Assembly (NCBI GenBank): GCA_029225065.1
Contig: JAQXVT010000037.1
Span: forward strand, 82,592-146,591
DNA from: Lachnospiraceae bacterium
GTDB lineage: Bacteria > Bacillota > Clostridia > Lachnospirales > Lachnospiraceae
Reading direction: 5' to 3'
DNA length: 64,000 nt
Under the pieces are notes generated by a model that made no database searches, was not told where the DNA came from, and saw only the letters and a list, made by a program, of their open reading frames with translations. Shown piece by piece: positions 30,441-39,490 of the stretch. Position 1 is the stretch's first letter; each line of letters begins with the position of its first letter. The position numbers and the translations under genes were made by a program.

Positions 30441-30562
30441 ATCACAGGTTGGATTGATTCGGCTGCGAGGCAGAGCATTTTTGTTTGGCCGGCAGGAACC
30501 TGTGTTTCCAAAGAGGCGGAGGACTGATGCAGATGCACCGGTCCTTTTCTTTTTAACCTCTC

Positions 30563-30633
30563 TCATAAGGAGGGACCCGCTTGCGGGAGGATTCCTTATG
30601 AGCCTGTGAGCAGCGAAGCGGACCCGGAATATC
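30563..30633 (+). repeat. Composite intergenic repeat: TCATAAGG-aggga-CCCGC hairpin plus second module
   Basis: TCATAAGGAGGGACCCGCTTGCGGGAGGATTCCTTATGA followed by gcctgtgagcagcgaagcggacccggaatatc; related to 34019 and 35938. Confidence 0.6.
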
Positions 30634-30686
30634 TATTTGATTTGAATCAGAAACAAAGAGTAGGACAGAAAAGCAGAGAGAAAAAT

Positions 30687-32831
30687 ATGAAACAGACAGA
30701 AGAACAGTTTGAACGCCGCAAAAAGGTGATTCATGATATGTTATGTGATAAGCAGTATGTGCCGATGAAATTAAAAGAGATGGCGATGCTGCTTCAGATA
30801 CCGAAGGAAAACCGCCAGGAATTAAAAGATGTATTGGATGCATTGATTCTGGAGGGAAAGGCGGAGGTATCCGTAAAAGGAAAATACCGCAAATCCACCG
30901 CAAAATATGTGGTGGGCCGTTTTATTGCACATCCGCGAGGATTTGGGTTTGTGGAAGTCGAAGACCGAGAGGAAGATATTTTTATTGCGGAGGAGCATAT
31001 CGGCGGTGCACTGCATGAAGATACGGTGCGGGTGCTGCTGCTTCCGCCGTCTTCCGGAAAACGGCAGGAAGGCGCGGTTGTGCAGATCCTGGAGCATGGT
31101 ATCCGTGAACTGATCGGTACGTACCAGAAGGGGCGCGGCGGCTATGGTTTCGTAATTCCGGACAATCAGCGCATCACAACGGATGTCTTTGTGGCGGAAG
31201 AACGAAGCAAGGGCGCCGTGAGCGGTCATAAAGTGAAGGTGGAGATTCTTTCGTACGGAGATAAGGATCACAAGCCGGAGGGAAAGGTGACAGAGATCAT
31301 TGGTCATATTCAGGATCCGGGTACGGATATCTTATCGGTTGTATATGCATATGATCTTCCGAATGAATTTTCGGAAAAGGCGATGCGTCAGGCAGAGCGC
31401 GTGCCGGAGAAAGTGCAGGAAAGCGATCTGGAGGGAAGAACGGATCTGCGCGGCGTGCAGATGGTGACGATTGACGGGGAGGATGCGAAGGACCTCGATG
31501 ATGCGGTTTCCCTTACATTTGATGGGACGCATTATCATCTTGGTGTGCACATCGCAGATGTGGCAAATTATGTGCAGGAGAAGAGTGTACTGGACCGGGA
31601 GGCATTTGCACGCGGAACGAGCGTATATCTTGCAGACCGCGTGATTCCGATGCTGCCGCAGCGGCTCTCAAACGGCATCTGCTCGTTAAATGCGGGTGAG
31701 GATCGTCTTGCAATGAGCGTGCTCATGGAGATCGACGAAAAAGGCACCATTCTTTCTCACGAAATCGTGGAATCCGTGATCCGTGTTGACCGAAGGATGT
31801 CGTACACGGAAGTGAAAAAGATTCTGGAGGATCATGATGCGCAGCTGTGCGAAATGTGCGCACCGCTTGTACCGATGTTTGAGCAGATGGCAGTCCTTTC
31901 CGGAATTTTGCGTGAGAAGCGGAGAAAACGCGGGGCCATCGATTTTGATTTCCCGGAGGCGAAGATCATTCTTGACGAAAAAGGGATTCCGGTTGAAATC
32001 CGCGCTTATGACCGGAATACTGCCACAAAGATGATCGAAGATTTTATGCTGGCGGCAAATGAGACGGTTGCAGAAGATTTTTACTGGCAGCAGATTCCAT
32101 TTCTTTACCGGACCCACGATATGCCGGAACCGGATCGAATCCGGCAGCTTTCATCCTTTACTGCCGGTTTTGGCTACGGATTAAAAGGAATTTCAGATGA
32201 GGTGCATCCAAAGGAGATCCAGAAGCTGCTTGAAAAGATTGCAGATACGCCGGAAGAGCGGATGGTCAGCAGGCTTGTGCTGCGCTCGATGAAGCAGGCA
32301 CAGTATACACCGGAGTGCAGCTGGCATTTTGGCCTTGCAGCGAAATATTACTGTCATTTTACCTCTCCGATCCGCCGTTATCCGGATCTGCAGATCCACC
32401 GCATTATTAAAGAGGTGCTGCGCGGACGGATGAAAGAGGAGCGGATCACGCATTACGCGGAACTTCTGCCGTCAGTCGCGGAGCACTGCAGTCAGACGGA
32501 GCGCCGTGCGGATGAGGCGGAGCGCGAGACAGTGAAAATGAAGAAGGCCGAGTACATGGAGCGTCACATTGGCGAGGAGTTTGATGCGGTTGTTTCAGGA
32601 ATTACATCCTATGGCATCTATGCAGAGCTTCCGAATACGGTGGAGGGACTGATTCATGTAAGCAAAATGTACGATGACCGGTATTATTATAAAGAAGAAA
32701 CGTATGAAATGTATGGAATTGACACCGGGCGTGTCTTCCGGCTCGGAGATCCGGTTCATGTGCGTGTGATCGACGCGAATAAGGCGCAGAAAACTGTGGA
32801 TTTTGAACTGGCGGAGCATTCGGAAATATAA
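30687..32831 (+). CDS. rnr: Ribonuclease R
   Basis: RNB domain (VTIDGEDAKDLDDAVSLTFDGTHYHLGVHIADVANYV), S1 domain, upstream of smpB/ssrA. Confidence 0.96.
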   Translation: MKQTEEQFERRKKVIHDMLCDKQYVPMKLKEMAMLLQIPKENRQELKDVLDALILEGKAEVSVKGKYRKSTAKYVVGRFIAHPRGFGFVEVEDREEDIFIAEEHIGGALHEDTVRVLLLPPSSGKRQEGAVVQILEHGIRELIGTYQKGRGGYGFVIPDNQRITTDVFVAEERSKGAVSGHKVKVEILSYGDKDHKPEGKVTEIIGHIQDPGTDILSVVYAYDLPNEFSEKAMRQAERVPEKVQESDLEGRTDLRGVQMVTIDGEDAKDLDDAVSLTFDGTHYHLGVHIADVANYVQEKSVLDREAFARGTSVYLADRVIPMLPQRLSNGICSLNAGEDRLAMSVLMEIDEKGTILSHEIVESVIRVDRRMSYTEVKKILEDHDAQLCEMCAPLVPMFEQMAVLSGILREKRRKRGAIDFDFPEAKIILDEKGIPVEIRAYDRNTATKMIEDFMLAANETVAEDFYWQQIPFLYRTHDMPEPDRIRQLSSFTAGFGYGLKGISDEVHPKEIQKLLEKIADTPEERMVSRLVLRSMKQAQYTPECSWHFGLAAKYYCHFTSPIRRYPDLQIHRIIKEVLRGRMKEERITHYAELLPSVAEHCSQTERRADEAERETVKMKKAEYMERHIGEEFDAVVSGITSYGIYAELPNTVEGLIHVSKMYDDRYYYKEETYEMYGIDTGRVFRLGDPVHVRVIDANKAQKTVDFELAEHSEI

Positions 32832-32866
32832 ATATGAATGCAGATAAGCATTCTCCTGCTTCAAGT

Positions 32867-32896
32867 GCGCGGATTGTGGATAATCCGCTTTACTGC
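32867..32896 (+). repeat. Intergenic hairpin repeat copy
   Basis: gcGCGGATTgtggatAATCCGCtttactg. Confidence 0.45.
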
Positions 32897-32969
32897 AGGC
32901 TTTACACATTCGCAAGTGATAAAGGAATGGCAAGGCGGAAAGCAGATCCGCCTGAGAGGGGGAATCGAC

Positions 32970-33431
32970 ATGGCAGATGCAGGCAAACTGATTGCGAACA
33001 ATAAAAAGGCATACCATGATTATTTTATCGAAGAAAAATATGAGGCAGGCATCTCACTTCACGGCACGGAGGTAAAATCCCTGCGTATGGGAAAATGCAG
33101 TATCAAAGAGTCTTTTATCCGAATTGAAAACGGAGAGGTGCTGATTTATGGCATGCACATCAGCCCGTATGAAAAGGGCAATATTTTCAACAAGGATCCG
33201 CTGCGTGTGAAAAAACTGTTGCTTCATAAGCAGGAAATTAATAAAATGCTCGGAAAGATTGCGGAGAAGGGCTATACCCTTGTGCCGCTGCGTGTTTATT
33301 TCAAGGGCAGTCTCGCTAAAGTGGAAATCGGGCTGGCAAAAGGAAAGAAGCTCTATGATAAGCGGCAGGATATCGCAAAGAAGGATCAGAGACGCGAGGC
33401 GGAGAAGGAATTTAAGGTGCGGAATCTGTAG
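32970..33431 (+). CDS. smpB: SsrA-binding protein
   Basis: [41 protein letters not shown]...[19 protein letters not shown]. Confidence 0.97.
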   Translation: MADAGKLIANNKKAYHDYFIEEKYEAGISLHGTEVKSLRMGKCSIKESFIRIENGEVLIYGMHISPYEKGNIFNKDPLRVKKLLLHKQEINKMLGKIAEKGYTLVPLRVYFKGSLAKVEIGLAKGKKLYDKRQDIAKKDQRREAEKEFKVRNL

Positions 33432-33460
33432 TATTGTTCAGAGCCAAGAAAAAATTCATA

Positions 33461-33498
33461 AAACAAGCGTAAAATGCTTATATTTTATGCTTGTTTTT
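33461..33498 (+). terminator. Terminator after smpB
   Basis: aaacaagcgtaaaat-gcttat-attttatgcttgttttt. Confidence 0.75.
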
Positions 33499-33599
33499 GA
33501 AATTTTATTTGTTGGATATACTGCACCGACGAAATGCGCAGCATTTTAGAGATTGGCTCCGGACAGAAACAAAAGATACCGGAAAACAGAAAAAATCGA

Positions 33600-33628
33600 T
33601 TGACAATCGGATACGAAGTCTATATACT
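33600..33628 (+). promoter_or_regulatory. Promoter TTGACA-17-TATACT for ssrA
   Basis: Consensus -35, 17-bp spacer, 52 bp upstream of the mature tmRNA 5' end. Confidence 0.7.
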
Positions 33629-33679
33629 GAAAAACAGGCGAAAGAACCGGGAGCAAAATTTGCTCTGTCAGGTCCCCGG

Positions 33680-34016
33680 GGGCTAGTAAAGGTTTCGACG
33701 GGGGTTATGAAGCTGGAGAAGCTATCCGCAGGTTGATGCGTCAAATCACAAATTAAAATTAAACGCTGAAGATAATTTAGCATACGCTGCCTAATGGCAG
33801 CTGTCTGACACAGAGCACCTGCACTTTGTGACCCAGGCATCGACGATGCAGGAAACGACATATGTTAAGCTTTGCGCATATGGGCGTATTATGAAGCTAC
33901 TGAAAGCAGAAGGCTGTCTGTTGTCGCCTGCCGGAGGGAATGTCAAATAACCGACTATGATAGTAGAAGGACAGTGGACTGGCTTTCGGACACGGGTTCG
34001 ACTCCCGTCTAGTCCA
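33680..34016 (+). ncRNA. ssrA: Transfer-messenger RNA (tmRNA)
   Basis: GGGCTAGtaaaggtTTCGACggg 5' end; tag reading frame ending ...NAEDNLAYAA-taa (33792-33794); 3' T-arm acgggTTCGACTcccgt and acceptor CTAGTCC pairing with GGGCTAG. Confidence 0.95.
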
Positions 34017-34018
34017 AT

Positions 34019-34115
34019 ATCATAAGGAGGGACCCACTCGCAGAGTGGGAGGATCCCTTATGATTTGCAGACGCGAACGAACGCAGTTCGTTTTTCAAAT
34101 GCGTCTGCTCCCGTA
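34019..34115 (+). repeat. Composite intergenic repeat downstream of ssrA
   Basis: ATCATAAGGAGGGACCCACTCgcaGAGTGGGAGGATCCCTTATGAT then nested hairpin gcagacgcgaacgaacgcagttcgtttttcaaatgcgtctgc. Confidence 0.6.
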
Positions 34116-34270
34116 ATGTATATTTTACGTAAAAACAGTGGCATTGTATATGATGCAATATACGGTGCCGTTATTTTTTGCGCGGTTGCGCAGTTTTTTC
34201 GCGCGGCCCAAACCAGATAATTCTTCCGGGAAGCGTATAAGACCGGCCGTTTCCCGGAATGATTATAAAA

Positions 34271-34327
34271 ATGTACTCTCGGAGTCTTTCCTGCACTTGA
34301 TTTTGTGAGAAGATTTCGAGAGTACAT
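34271..34327 (+). promoter_or_regulatory. Long leader hairpin upstream of purine-type permease
   Basis: ATGTACTCTCG (34271-34281) perfectly pairs with CGAGAGTACAT (34317-34327); stem extends inward with AGTCTT/AAGATT. Confidence 0.55.
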
Positions 34328-34353
34328 AAGAACCACAAGGGAGGAAAATCAAG

Positions 34354-35739
34354 ATGAGTCTTGAAAAATTTTTTCATCTGAAAGAGAATCACACAGATGC
34401 AAAAACAGAGATCATGGCAGGAATCACGTCGTTTATGACGATGGCGTATATTCTTGCAGTAAATCCGAATATTCTGGCTGCAGCCGGAATGGATCACGGT
34501 GCGGTATTTACCGCGACGGCAGTGGCTGCATTTATCGGTACCCTCTGCATGGCATTGTTTGCAAACTATCCGTTTGCACTGGCTCCGGGCATGGGATTAA
34601 ACGCATACTTTGCGTATACCGTTGTGCTTGGCATGGGATATTCCTGGCAGATAGCACTTGCGGCTGTATTGGCAGAGGGCATCATTTTTATCCTGCTCTC
34701 ACTTTTTAACGTGCGTGAGGCAATCTTCAATGCGATTCCGTTCAATCTGAAGAAGGCAGTCAGCGTCGGTATCGGACTTTTTATTACATTCATCGGTCTG
34801 CAGAATGCAAAAATCGTCATCGGAAGCTCGACACTGTTAAGCCTGTTTTCTCTGGACGGCTATAATGCAACCTTGACAGGCGACGTACAGGCGACCTGGA
34901 ATGACGCCGGCATCACCGTGCTTCTGGCGATTATCGGCGTTATTATTACCGCAATTCTGGTAGCAAAAAATGTAAAGGGAAATATTCTCTGGGGCATCCT
35001 GATTACCTGGCTGCTCGGCATTATCTGCCAGCTGACCGGAGTATACGTACCGAGTGCAGAGCTTGGCTTCTACAGCCTGCTTCCGGATTTCTCCTCAGGA
35101 ATTTCGATCCCGAGCATCGCACCGATCTTTGCAAAATTCAGTCTGCAGCGTATTTCTGTTCTGGAATTTATCGTCATCGTGTTCGCATTCTTGTTCGTCG
35201 ATATTTTTGATACACTGGGAACGCTGATCGGTGTGGCATCCAAGGCAGATATGCTGGATAAGGACGGAAAGCTTCCGCGAATCAAGGGTGCGCTGATGGC
35301 AGATGCGATCGGTACGACAGCAGGTGCAGTGCTTGGTACTTCTACCGTTACGACCTTTGTTGAGAGTGCTTCAGGAGTAACGGAGGGCGGCCGCACCGGT
35401 CTGACATCTCTGACGACCGGTATCCTTTTCCTGCTCTCTTTGTTCCTGTCCCCGATCTTCCTGGCAATCCCGTCATTCGCGACGGCTCCGGCACTGATTA
35501 TCGTGGGCTTCTACATGCTGGGTGCAGTGACTGAGATCGACTTTAAGGACGCGGCAGAGGGCATTCCGGCATTTATCTGCATTATCGCAATGCCGTTCTT
35601 CTACAGCATTTCCGAGGGAATCGCAATGGGCGTTATCTCTTACGTTGTGATCAACCTTGTAACCGGAAAGAAGAAAAAAGTCGGACCGGTGATGGCAGTG
35701 CTTGCTGTACTGTTTATTCTGAAGTATATTCTGATGTAA
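34354..35739 (+). CDS. NCS2-family nucleobase permease (adenine/guanine/hypoxanthine type)
   Basis: AGITSFMTMAYILAVNP, GMGLNAYFAYTVVLGMGYSWQIALAAV, FLFVDIFDTLGTLIGVA, AzgA-like. Confidence 0.93.
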   Translation: MSLEKFFHLKENHTDAKTEIMAGITSFMTMAYILAVNPNILAAAGMDHGAVFTATAVAAFIGTLCMALFANYPFALAPGMGLNAYFAYTVVLGMGYSWQIALAAVLAEGIIFILLSLFNVREAIFNAIPFNLKKAVSVGIGLFITFIGLQNAKIVIGSSTLLSLFSLDGYNATLTGDVQATWNDAGITVLLAIIGVIITAILVAKNVKGNILWGILITWLLGIICQLTGVYVPSAELGFYSLLPDFSSGISIPSIAPIFAKFSLQRISVLEFIVIVFAFLFVDIFDTLGTLIGVASKADMLDKDGKLPRIKGALMADAIGTTAGAVLGTSTVTTFVESASGVTEGGRTGLTSLTTGILFLLSLFLSPIFLAIPSFATAPALIIVGFYMLGAVTEIDFKDAAEGIPAFICIIAMPFFYSISEGIAMGVISYVVINLVTGKKKKVGPVMAVLAVLFILKYILM

Positions 35740-35819
35740 CTGTGGCTGTGAAGAGAGAAGCAACGCGTTGAATTCGCTATATCATAAGCTGCGAAAGTGA
35801 TTGTAAATATGGAATTGCG

Positions 35820-35871
35820 AAAGGATCGTTTTTTCTGGCAGTTTGGGCCGGAAAAAGGCGGTCCTTTTTTT
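35820..35871 (+). terminator. Terminator after NCS2 permease
   Basis: aaaggatcg...cggtccttttttt. Confidence 0.6.
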
Positions 35872-36016
35872 ACCGGGTCAAGCAAGTCCCCTGCGAGGTT
35901 GCGCGGAGCAATAAGCAGTGGGTAGGGACTTGCTTGTATCATAAGTGAGATAAACTCACTCATGATGGTGGTTATGAGCAAGTAGCGAAGCGGATTGCGA
36001 ATATCCGCTTTGACAG
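35871..36016 (+). repeat. Full composite intergenic repeat (three hairpin modules)
   Basis: Module A CAAGCAAGTCCC(35879)/GGGACTTGCTTG(35925); module B ATCATAAGTGAG/CTCACTCATGAT; module C ttatgagcaagtagcgAAGCGGATtgcgaatATCCGCTTtgacag. Confidence 0.7.
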
Positions 36017-36121
36017 CGCTCGGCAGAGCCGGAAAAGGGCTGGACAGAGAAGAAGGAGAATGATAGAATAGCGGTTGATGTAAAGCCTGCGGAAATACAA
36101 AAGTGAAAGAGGGGAATCTTC

Positions 36122-36808
36122 ATGAAAACGGAGAAAAAAACAAAACATTTCCGCCTGACTTCTCAGGAACATTATTCGGAGGCGTTCTGCACGAGCGCGT
36201 TTCTTGCGATCTCAGGAGGCTTTCAGGATGCCTATACGTATAACTGCAGAGATGGCGTTTTCTCAAATGCGCAGACGGGAAATATCGTGCTGATGAGCCA
36301 GCATCTGATGCAGGGGGAGTGGGGCAAGTGCCTGCACTATCTTGTACCGGTAATCGCATTTGCGCTTGGCGTCTTGATTTCCGAGCAGATTCAGCATCGT
36401 TACAAGTATGCAAAAAAACTGCACTGGAGACAGGGAATTCTGCTTGCGGAGATCGCGATCTTATTTGCGGTCGGCTTCATTCCGTCCTCCTTTAACATGG
36501 CAGCGACCGTGCTCGTTTCGCTGGCCTGTGCGATGCAGGTACAGACATTCCGAAAGGTTGGAGGTTATTCTTATGCAAGTACGATGTGCATCGGAAACCT
36601 GCGCGGTGGCACGGAGGCGCTGTCCGTGTATTTGAGAGAACATAAAAAAGGACAGCTGCGGCAGGCTGCGTACTATTTTGGTGTAATTTTTCTGTTTGCA
36701 GTTGGAGCGGGTATCGGCGGCATTCTGTCTGTAAATTATGGAATTCGTGTGATCTGGGTTTCCTGTGTGCTGCTGCTTGTAAGCTTTGGTCTGATGGCGC
36801 TGGAATGA
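36122..36808 (+). CDS. DUF1275 (YoaK-like) family membrane protein
   Basis: GGFQDAYTYNCRDGVFSNAQTGNIVLMSQHLMQGEW; multi-TM. Confidence 0.85.
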   Translation: MKTEKKTKHFRLTSQEHYSEAFCTSAFLAISGGFQDAYTYNCRDGVFSNAQTGNIVLMSQHLMQGEWGKCLHYLVPVIAFALGVLISEQIQHRYKYAKKLHWRQGILLAEIAILFAVGFIPSSFNMAATVLVSLACAMQVQTFRKVGGYSYASTMCIGNLRGGTEALSVYLREHKKGQLRQAAYYFGVIFLFAVGAGIGGILSVNYGIRVIWVSCVLLLVSFGLMALE

Positions 36809-36810
36809 TT

Positions 36811-36877
36811 TTTTAACCGAGTCAAGCAAGTTCCCTGCGAGGTTGCGAGGAGCGATAAGCAGTGTGGGACTTGTGAA
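36811..36877 (+). repeat. Module A repeat copy (degenerate 3' arm)
   Basis: ttttaaccgagtcaagcaagttccctgcgaggttgcgaggagcgataagcagtgtgggacttgtg. Confidence 0.6.
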
Positions 36878-36968
36878 AATATTAAGTGCGGAATACAGGG
36901 AAATACCGCATAAAAGACACAAAATGGACAAAAAAACAGGGTATGATAAAGGCAGAAAGCGAGAAAAC

Positions 36969-36996
36969 AGCGGATTGCGATATCTGCTTTGATGAA
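36969..36996 (+). repeat. Module C hairpin copy
   Basis: AGCGGATtgcgatATCTGCTttgatg. Confidence 0.5.
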
Positions 36997-37016
36997 AATG
37001 AGCGGAGGAAATGAGT

Positions 37017-37697
37017 ATGGAACGACTGAAGATTCTTGTGGTAGACGATGAGAGCAGAATGCGCAAGCTGGTGCGCGACTTCCTGGTAAAGAAGGATTTT
37101 GAGGTACTGGAAGCCGGAGACGGAGCAGAGGCGGTGGATGTTTTTTTTGACACAAAGGACATCGCGCTGGTGATTCTGGACGTGATGATGCCGAAGATGG
37201 ACGGCTGGCAGGTATGCCGCGAGATCCGTGCCTACTCTAAGGTGCCGATTATTATGCTGACTGCAAAGAGTGATGAGCGGGACGAGTTGCTCGGCTTTGA
37301 ACTTGGTGTGGATGAATATATTTCCAAACCGTTCAGCCCGAAGATTCTGGTGGCCCGCGTGGAGGCGATTCTGCGCAGAACAAGTGGACTGGCGACAGAT
37401 GATGTGCTGCGGGCAGGCGGAATTGAGATGAATAAGGCAGCACATGAGGTGACGATCGACGGAAAGGCAATCGATTTAAGCTACAAAGAATTTGAGCTTC
37501 TGACTTATTTTATGGAAAATCAGGGTATTGCACTTTCCAGAGAGAAAATTTTAAACAGCGTCTGGAATTACGACTACTTCGGAGATGCGCGCACAATCGA
37601 TACGCATGTCAAGAAGCTGCGCAGTAAGCTTGGAGACAAAGGCGATTACATTAAGACGATCTGGGGCATGGGCTATAAATTCGAAGTGGAAGGATGA
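37017..37697 (+). CDS. OmpR-family response regulator
   Basis: Receiver domain ILVVDDESRMRKLVRDFL...VILDVMMPKMDGWQV...MLTAKSD; winged-helix effector. Confidence 0.95.
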   Translation: MERLKILVVDDESRMRKLVRDFLVKKDFEVLEAGDGAEAVDVFFDTKDIALVILDVMMPKMDGWQVCREIRAYSKVPIIMLTAKSDERDELLGFELGVDEYISKPFSPKILVARVEAILRRTSGLATDDVLRAGGIEMNKAAHEVTIDGKAIDLSYKEFELLTYFMENQGIALSREKILNSVWNYDYFGDARTIDTHVKKLRSKLGDKGDYIKTIWGMGYKFEVEG

Positions 37698-37703
37698 CAG
37701 AAG

Positions 37704-39449
37704 ATGAATATGTCTCTGCGAAGGCAGCTGACTTTGTGCTTTACGGCACTGATTGGTGCGCTGTTTCTGATTAATTACTTTGTTACCTCCTTTTTTCTGG
37801 AGAGCTATTATTATATGTGCAAGCAGCAGGTGCTTGTGGACGCCTATGATATGCTGAATGAAAATATCACAGATGAGGGCGGTCTGAACGAAGAACCGAT
37901 GCGGGAACTGACTACAGTCTGCGTAACGAACGGTATTTCGCTTGTTGTAGTGGATCACAACAACAAGATTCTGCTTCGGACGATGTGGACCGGAAGTGAT
38001 CTGATCAACCTGATGCTTGCAAGACTAAACGGCTATCAGATCGGAGTCGACGAGGGAAATGTACTGGAGCACAACGATTCTTACACAATTCAGCGAAAAG
38101 AGGATTCCGAGGTTGGACTTGAGTACCTCGAGATGTGGGGGAGCCTGGATAAAGACTTCTACTTTATGATGCGCTTCAACGTAGAAGGCGTGGCGGAGAA
38201 TGTGCGCGTCTGCTCGGAATTTATCAAATACATCTGTCTTGTCGGAATTGTGCTTGCTGTTGTGATTGTATGGCTGATCTCACGGCGTGTTACGAAACCT
38301 CTTCATGAGTTGACGGAGCTGTCAAAACGGATGGCAGAGCTTGACTTCGATGTGAAGTATACGAGTGGCGGAAGCAATGAGATCGGGCAGCTTGGGGAGC
38401 ATTTCAACCGGATGTCGGAGAATCTGGAAAAGGCATATTCGGAGCTTCTGACAGCGAATAACGAATTGCAGCAGGACATCCAGAAGAAACAGAAGATTGA
38501 TGACATGCGAAAAGAGTTCCTCTCAAACGTTTCCCATGAGCTTAAGACGCCGATTGCGTTGATTCAGGGCTATGCAGAAGGTCTTGCTGAGTGCATTAAT
38601 GACGATGCAGAGAGCCGTGACTTTTACTGTGAGGTCATCATGGATGAGGCATCTAAAATGAATACGATGGTTCAGAAGCTGCTGACTTTAAATCAGCTGG
38701 AATTTGGTAATGACAAGATTGTGATGGAGCGGTTTGATCTTGCGATGCTTTTGAAAAACAAGATTCAGTCGATCTCGATTCTGGCACAGCAGAAAGAAGC
38801 GGAAATTTCTTACAGAGGAAGAGACTGTGTATATGCGTGGGGAGACGAATTTAAGATCGAAGAGGTCATCACGAATTATCTGAGCAATGCGCTGAATCAC
38901 GTAAGTGGAGCGAAAAAGATCGAGGTGCGCGTGGAGCAGGACGGAGAGCAGGTGCGCGTATCGGTATTCAATACCGGAGAGCAGATTCCGGAAGCAGATA
39001 TCGGACAGATCTGGGATAAATTTTATAAGGTGGATAAGGCGAGAACCCGTGAATACGGCGGAAGCGGCGTTGGATTGTCTATTGTAAAGGCAATCATGGA
39101 ATCATTGAATCAGAAATACGGCGTGGAAAACCGTCCGGACGGCGTGGAGTTCTGGTTTACGTTAAAGAGCGGAAGTACGCAGAAAGAAGAAAATGAGGAA
39201 TGCATTTCTGATACTTCAAATGGCAGTGCAAAAAAGGAAAAAAATGAGATCTGTGATGGCGTATGGCGGAAGGTAGAGCCGAGTGAAGCGCAGGAAAACA
39301 GGTCACAGAAGCATGTGTCAGAAGAGGCGGCGATGAAATCGGGAAAAACGGAAGATTCTGAAGAAGCGGAAGTGAACCAAGGCGGATCGCAGAGTTCTGA
39401 GGATACAGTGTCAGAGGCCGAAAATGCGGAAGAGCAGGACAGCGAATAA
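37704..39449 (+). CDS. Sensor histidine kinase with HAMP domain and acidic C-terminal tail
   Basis: Two TM, HAMP, FLSNVSHELKTPIALIQGYAEGL H-box, NYLSNALNHV, GGSGVGLSIVKAI; ~85-aa low-complexity tail. Confidence 0.94.
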   Translation: MNMSLRRQLTLCFTALIGALFLINYFVTSFFLESYYYMCKQQVLVDAYDMLNENITDEGGLNEEPMRELTTVCVTNGISLVVVDHNNKILLRTMWTGSDLINLMLARLNGYQIGVDEGNVLEHNDSYTIQRKEDSEVGLEYLEMWGSLDKDFYFMMRFNVEGVAENVRVCSEFIKYICLVGIVLAVVIVWLISRRVTKPLHELTELSKRMAELDFDVKYTSGGSNEIGQLGEHFNRMSENLEKAYSELLTANNELQQDIQKKQKIDDMRKEFLSNVSHELKTPIALIQGYAEGLAECINDDAESRDFYCEVIMDEASKMNTMVQKLLTLNQLEFGNDKIVMERFDLAMLLKNKIQSISILAQQKEAEISYRGRDCVYAWGDEFKIEEVITNYLSNALNHVSGAKKIEVRVEQDGEQVRVSVFNTGEQIPEADIGQIWDKFYKVDKARTREYGGSGVGLSIVKAIMESLNQKYGVENRPDGVEFWFTLKSGSTQKEENEECISDTSNGSAKKEKNEICDGVWRKVEPSEAQENRSQKHVSEEAAMKSGKTEDSEEAEVNQGGSQSSEDTVSEAENAEEQDSE

Positions 39450-39490
39450 AGGCTGCCAAAAGAAAAGAAGAGAAAAAAGGACAGAAGAAA

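Noticed and set aside
34140-34353. Canonical purine riboswitch upstream of the NCS2 permease
   Set aside because: Conserved core (TATA...GTTTCTAC...) not found; only long inverted repeats are present.
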